A stretch of DNA of 5,945 bases from a bacterium (GTDB lineage: Bacteria; Chlamydiota; Chlamydiia; Chlamydiales; JAFEGQ01). Shown here piece by piece: positions 5,123 to 5,945 of this stretch; the first letter of the stretch is position 1; every line of letters starts with the position of its first letter. The notes under the pieces were generated by a model. That model did not search any database. It saw only the letters and a list, made by a program, of their open reading frames with translations, and was not told the DNA's origin. The DNA is taken from contig JAKBAF010000032.1 of assembly GCA_021809305.1 (NCBI GenBank), positions 1-5,945 of the forward strand, in the 5' to 3' direction. Position numbers and translations under genes: made by a program.

Positions 5123-5578
5123 ATGACAAGTAAGATATTTAGACGCGTTCTCACTCTAAGCCTAGCCATTCTCGGGGTCTGCACCCTTACAGCTCCTCTG
5201 CAAGCTCAGGGTGCAGCCACAGCTGTACAAGAATCAGCTCCGTTGATGATCAGTAAAATCGACCTACAGAGCCTAAAAATTGTCCTTGCAGCAAGACAGG
5301 ACGTTGTCCTACTCGATGCACGCAGCGGCCAGTATGATGATGGGCGGCGCATTCCAGGAGCCAAGCAGCTCCACGATAACTGCTCTGCCGAAGAGGCCGC
5401 AGCTGCCATCCCGTCTAAAACATCTCTTATTGTCACCTACTGCTCTAATACCCGATGCCCAGCAAGTGATCGGCTAGCCAAACGCCTCTTTGCTCTTGGC
5501 TACACAAACCTTCTTGAGTATCCAGAAGGGATCCAAGGTTGGTGCTCGGCGCAAAATCCGGTTATCAACGTTCGCTAG
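5123..5578 (+). CDS. Exported single-domain rhodanese-like protein
   Basis: This is a 151-aa rhodanese-fold protein, probably periplasmic. AGGAG (5112-5116) lies six bases before the ATG. Residues 1-28 form a signal peptide: basic SKIFRR, hydrophobic VLTLSLAILGVCTLTA, and probable signal peptidase I cleavage after A28 (PLQA|QG). The rhodanese domain spans ~43-148: VVLLDAR (61-67), a modified 'GHIPGA' element reading RRIPGA (75-80), the active loop TYCSNTRCPAS with catalytic C107, and the closing helix and G-x-x-G-W (GIQGW, 136-140). The C-x4-C-x2-S loop (C107, C112, S115) is found in a rhodanese subfamily; C87 and C141 are further cysteines that could form disulfides after export. The substrate is unknown: sulfur transfer to thiol or cyanide, or a redox role, are possible. 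The gene has its own terminator and appears monocistronic. Confidence 0.88.
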   Translation: MTSKIFRRVLTLSLAILGVCTLTAPLQAQGAATAVQESAPLMISKIDLQSLKIVLAARQDVVLLDARSGQYDDGRRIPGAKQLHDNCSAEEAAAAIPSKTSLIVTYCSNTRCPASDRLAKRLFALGYTNLLEYPEGIQGWCSAQNPVINVR

Positions 5579-5587
5579 CCTTTATTT

Positions 5588-5614
5588 GGGGGGAGTCCAG
5601 CCTCCCCCCTTCTT
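5588..5614 (+). terminator. Intrinsic terminator after the rhodanese gene
   Basis: GGGGGGAG (5588-5595) and CTCCCCCC (5602-5609) form a perfect 8-bp stem with a TCCAGC loop, followed by TTCTT. It begins ten bases after the stop codon and separates this gene from rnc. The T tract is interrupted, but the stem is very stable. Confidence 0.75.
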
Positions 5615-5617
5615 CCC

Positions 5618-5646
5618 TGGACAAATCTCTCCCCTACGGATACACT
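5618..5646 (+). promoter_or_regulatory. Candidate promoter for rnc
   Basis: TGGACA (5618-5623, five of six matches to TTGACA) is 17 bases from TACACT (5641-5646, four of six matches to TATAAT). Transcription would start at about 5652-5654, at or next to the ATG at 5654. It lies immediately after the rhodanese terminator, where an independent promoter is expected. Confidence 0.45.
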
Positions 5647-5653
5647 TTAACGT

Positions 5654-5945
5654 ATGAATTCTCTTACTCTCTTTTCAAGTCACGCTCCCATCATTGAAGA
5701 GCGACTTGGTTATGTCTTCCAGGATAAGCGGCTTCTCATGCTTGCCTTTATCCATCGCTCCTTTGTTAACGAGAACCGTGATCTTGTTGCAGAGCATAAT
5801 GAGCGCCTGGAATTTCTTGGCGACTCAATTCTTGGCTGTGTTGTGGCTGAGTTTCTCTTCCGAAATAACCCCACAACACCGGAAGGTGAGCTCTCGCACC
5901 TTAGATCTCGCCTCGTTCAAAGCACAGCCTGCGCCTCATACGTTG
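5654..5945 (+). CDS. rnc: Ribonuclease III, N-terminal part (runs off the window)
   Basis: RNase III cleaves double-stranded RNA, processing the rRNA precursor and mRNAs, as a Mg2+-dependent homodimer. The first 97 residues are visible; the family is usually ~220-240 aa, so the rest of the nuclease domain and the dsRNA-binding domain lie beyond the edge. The family signature NERLEFLGD is at residues 49-57, with E50, E53 and D57 matching E38, E41 and D45 of E. coli. It is flanked by FIHRSFVNE (32-40) and by EGELSHLRSRLV (77-88), both typical. ATG 5654 is chosen because the usual rnc opening (IIEERLGYVFQDKRLL) follows it closely. There is no Shine-Dalgarno sequence in the 15 bases upstream. In Chlamydia, rnc lies beside the gene for CT296, a protein with an Fe(II)/2OG-like fold. 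Confidence 0.95.
   Translation, partial: MNSLTLFSSHAPIIEERLGYVFQDKRLLMLAFIHRSFVNENRDLVAEHNERLEFLGDSILGCVVAEFLFRNNPTTPEGELSHLRSRLVQSTACASYV

Noticed and set aside
5171..5182. Lipobox at LGVC (C20) making the rhodanese a lipoprotein
   Set aside because: Valine at -1 is not accepted by signal peptidase II in the usual consensus, and a signal peptidase I site follows at A28.

Overview
The window looks like a chromosomal stretch of a bacterium from the phylum Chlamydiae, probably an environmental or Parachlamydiales-type lineage. This is an inference. The oxygen-independent coproporphyrinogen dehydrogenase gene (hemN) runs straight into a HemY-type protoporphyrinogen oxidase gene (hemG), as in Chlamydia (CT746-CT745). 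A 2-oxoglutarate-oxygenase-like orphan gene also lies close to rnc, recalling the CT296-CT297 neighbourhood. No rRNA, phage, transposon, CRISPR or tRNA signal was seen.

Layout from left to right. (1) Positions 2-1138 hold two related genes of a family I do not recognise. The first is cut by the window edge. The second is complete, carries an N-terminal glycine/alanine-rich hydrophobic pair, and has its own strong promoter buried in overlapping inverted repeats (378-448). A 12-bp hairpin (1161-1188) ends this block. (2) Positions 1242-1324 hold three consecutive GC-rich hairpins, directly before the hemN ribosome binding site. (3) hemN (1344-2717) and hemG (2717-4123) are translationally coupled through a TGATG overlap and perform the last two steps to protoporphyrin IX. 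(4) A minus-strand gene (4088-4795) encodes a PhyH-like protein of unknown substrate and overlaps the 3' end of hemG by 36 bp, tail to tail. (5) A 327-bp divergent intergenic region carries two inverted repeats. (6) An exported rhodanese-domain protein (5123-5578) is followed by a clear terminator. (7) rnc (RNase III) begins at 5654 and runs off the window; its predicted promoter would give a leaderless or nearly leaderless mRNA.

The only evident pathway unit is hemN-hemG: HemN makes protoporphyrinogen IX by an oxygen-independent radical-SAM reaction, and the FAD enzyme oxidises it to protoporphyrin IX. The other genes appear to be separate transcription units. Base composition is uneven: hemN and the first half of hemG are strikingly G-rich on the coding strand (GGG, AGG and GAG codons), whereas the flanking genes are not. 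The least explained items are the paralogue pair with its nested promoter repeats, the hairpin cluster before hemN, and the PhyH-like orphan.
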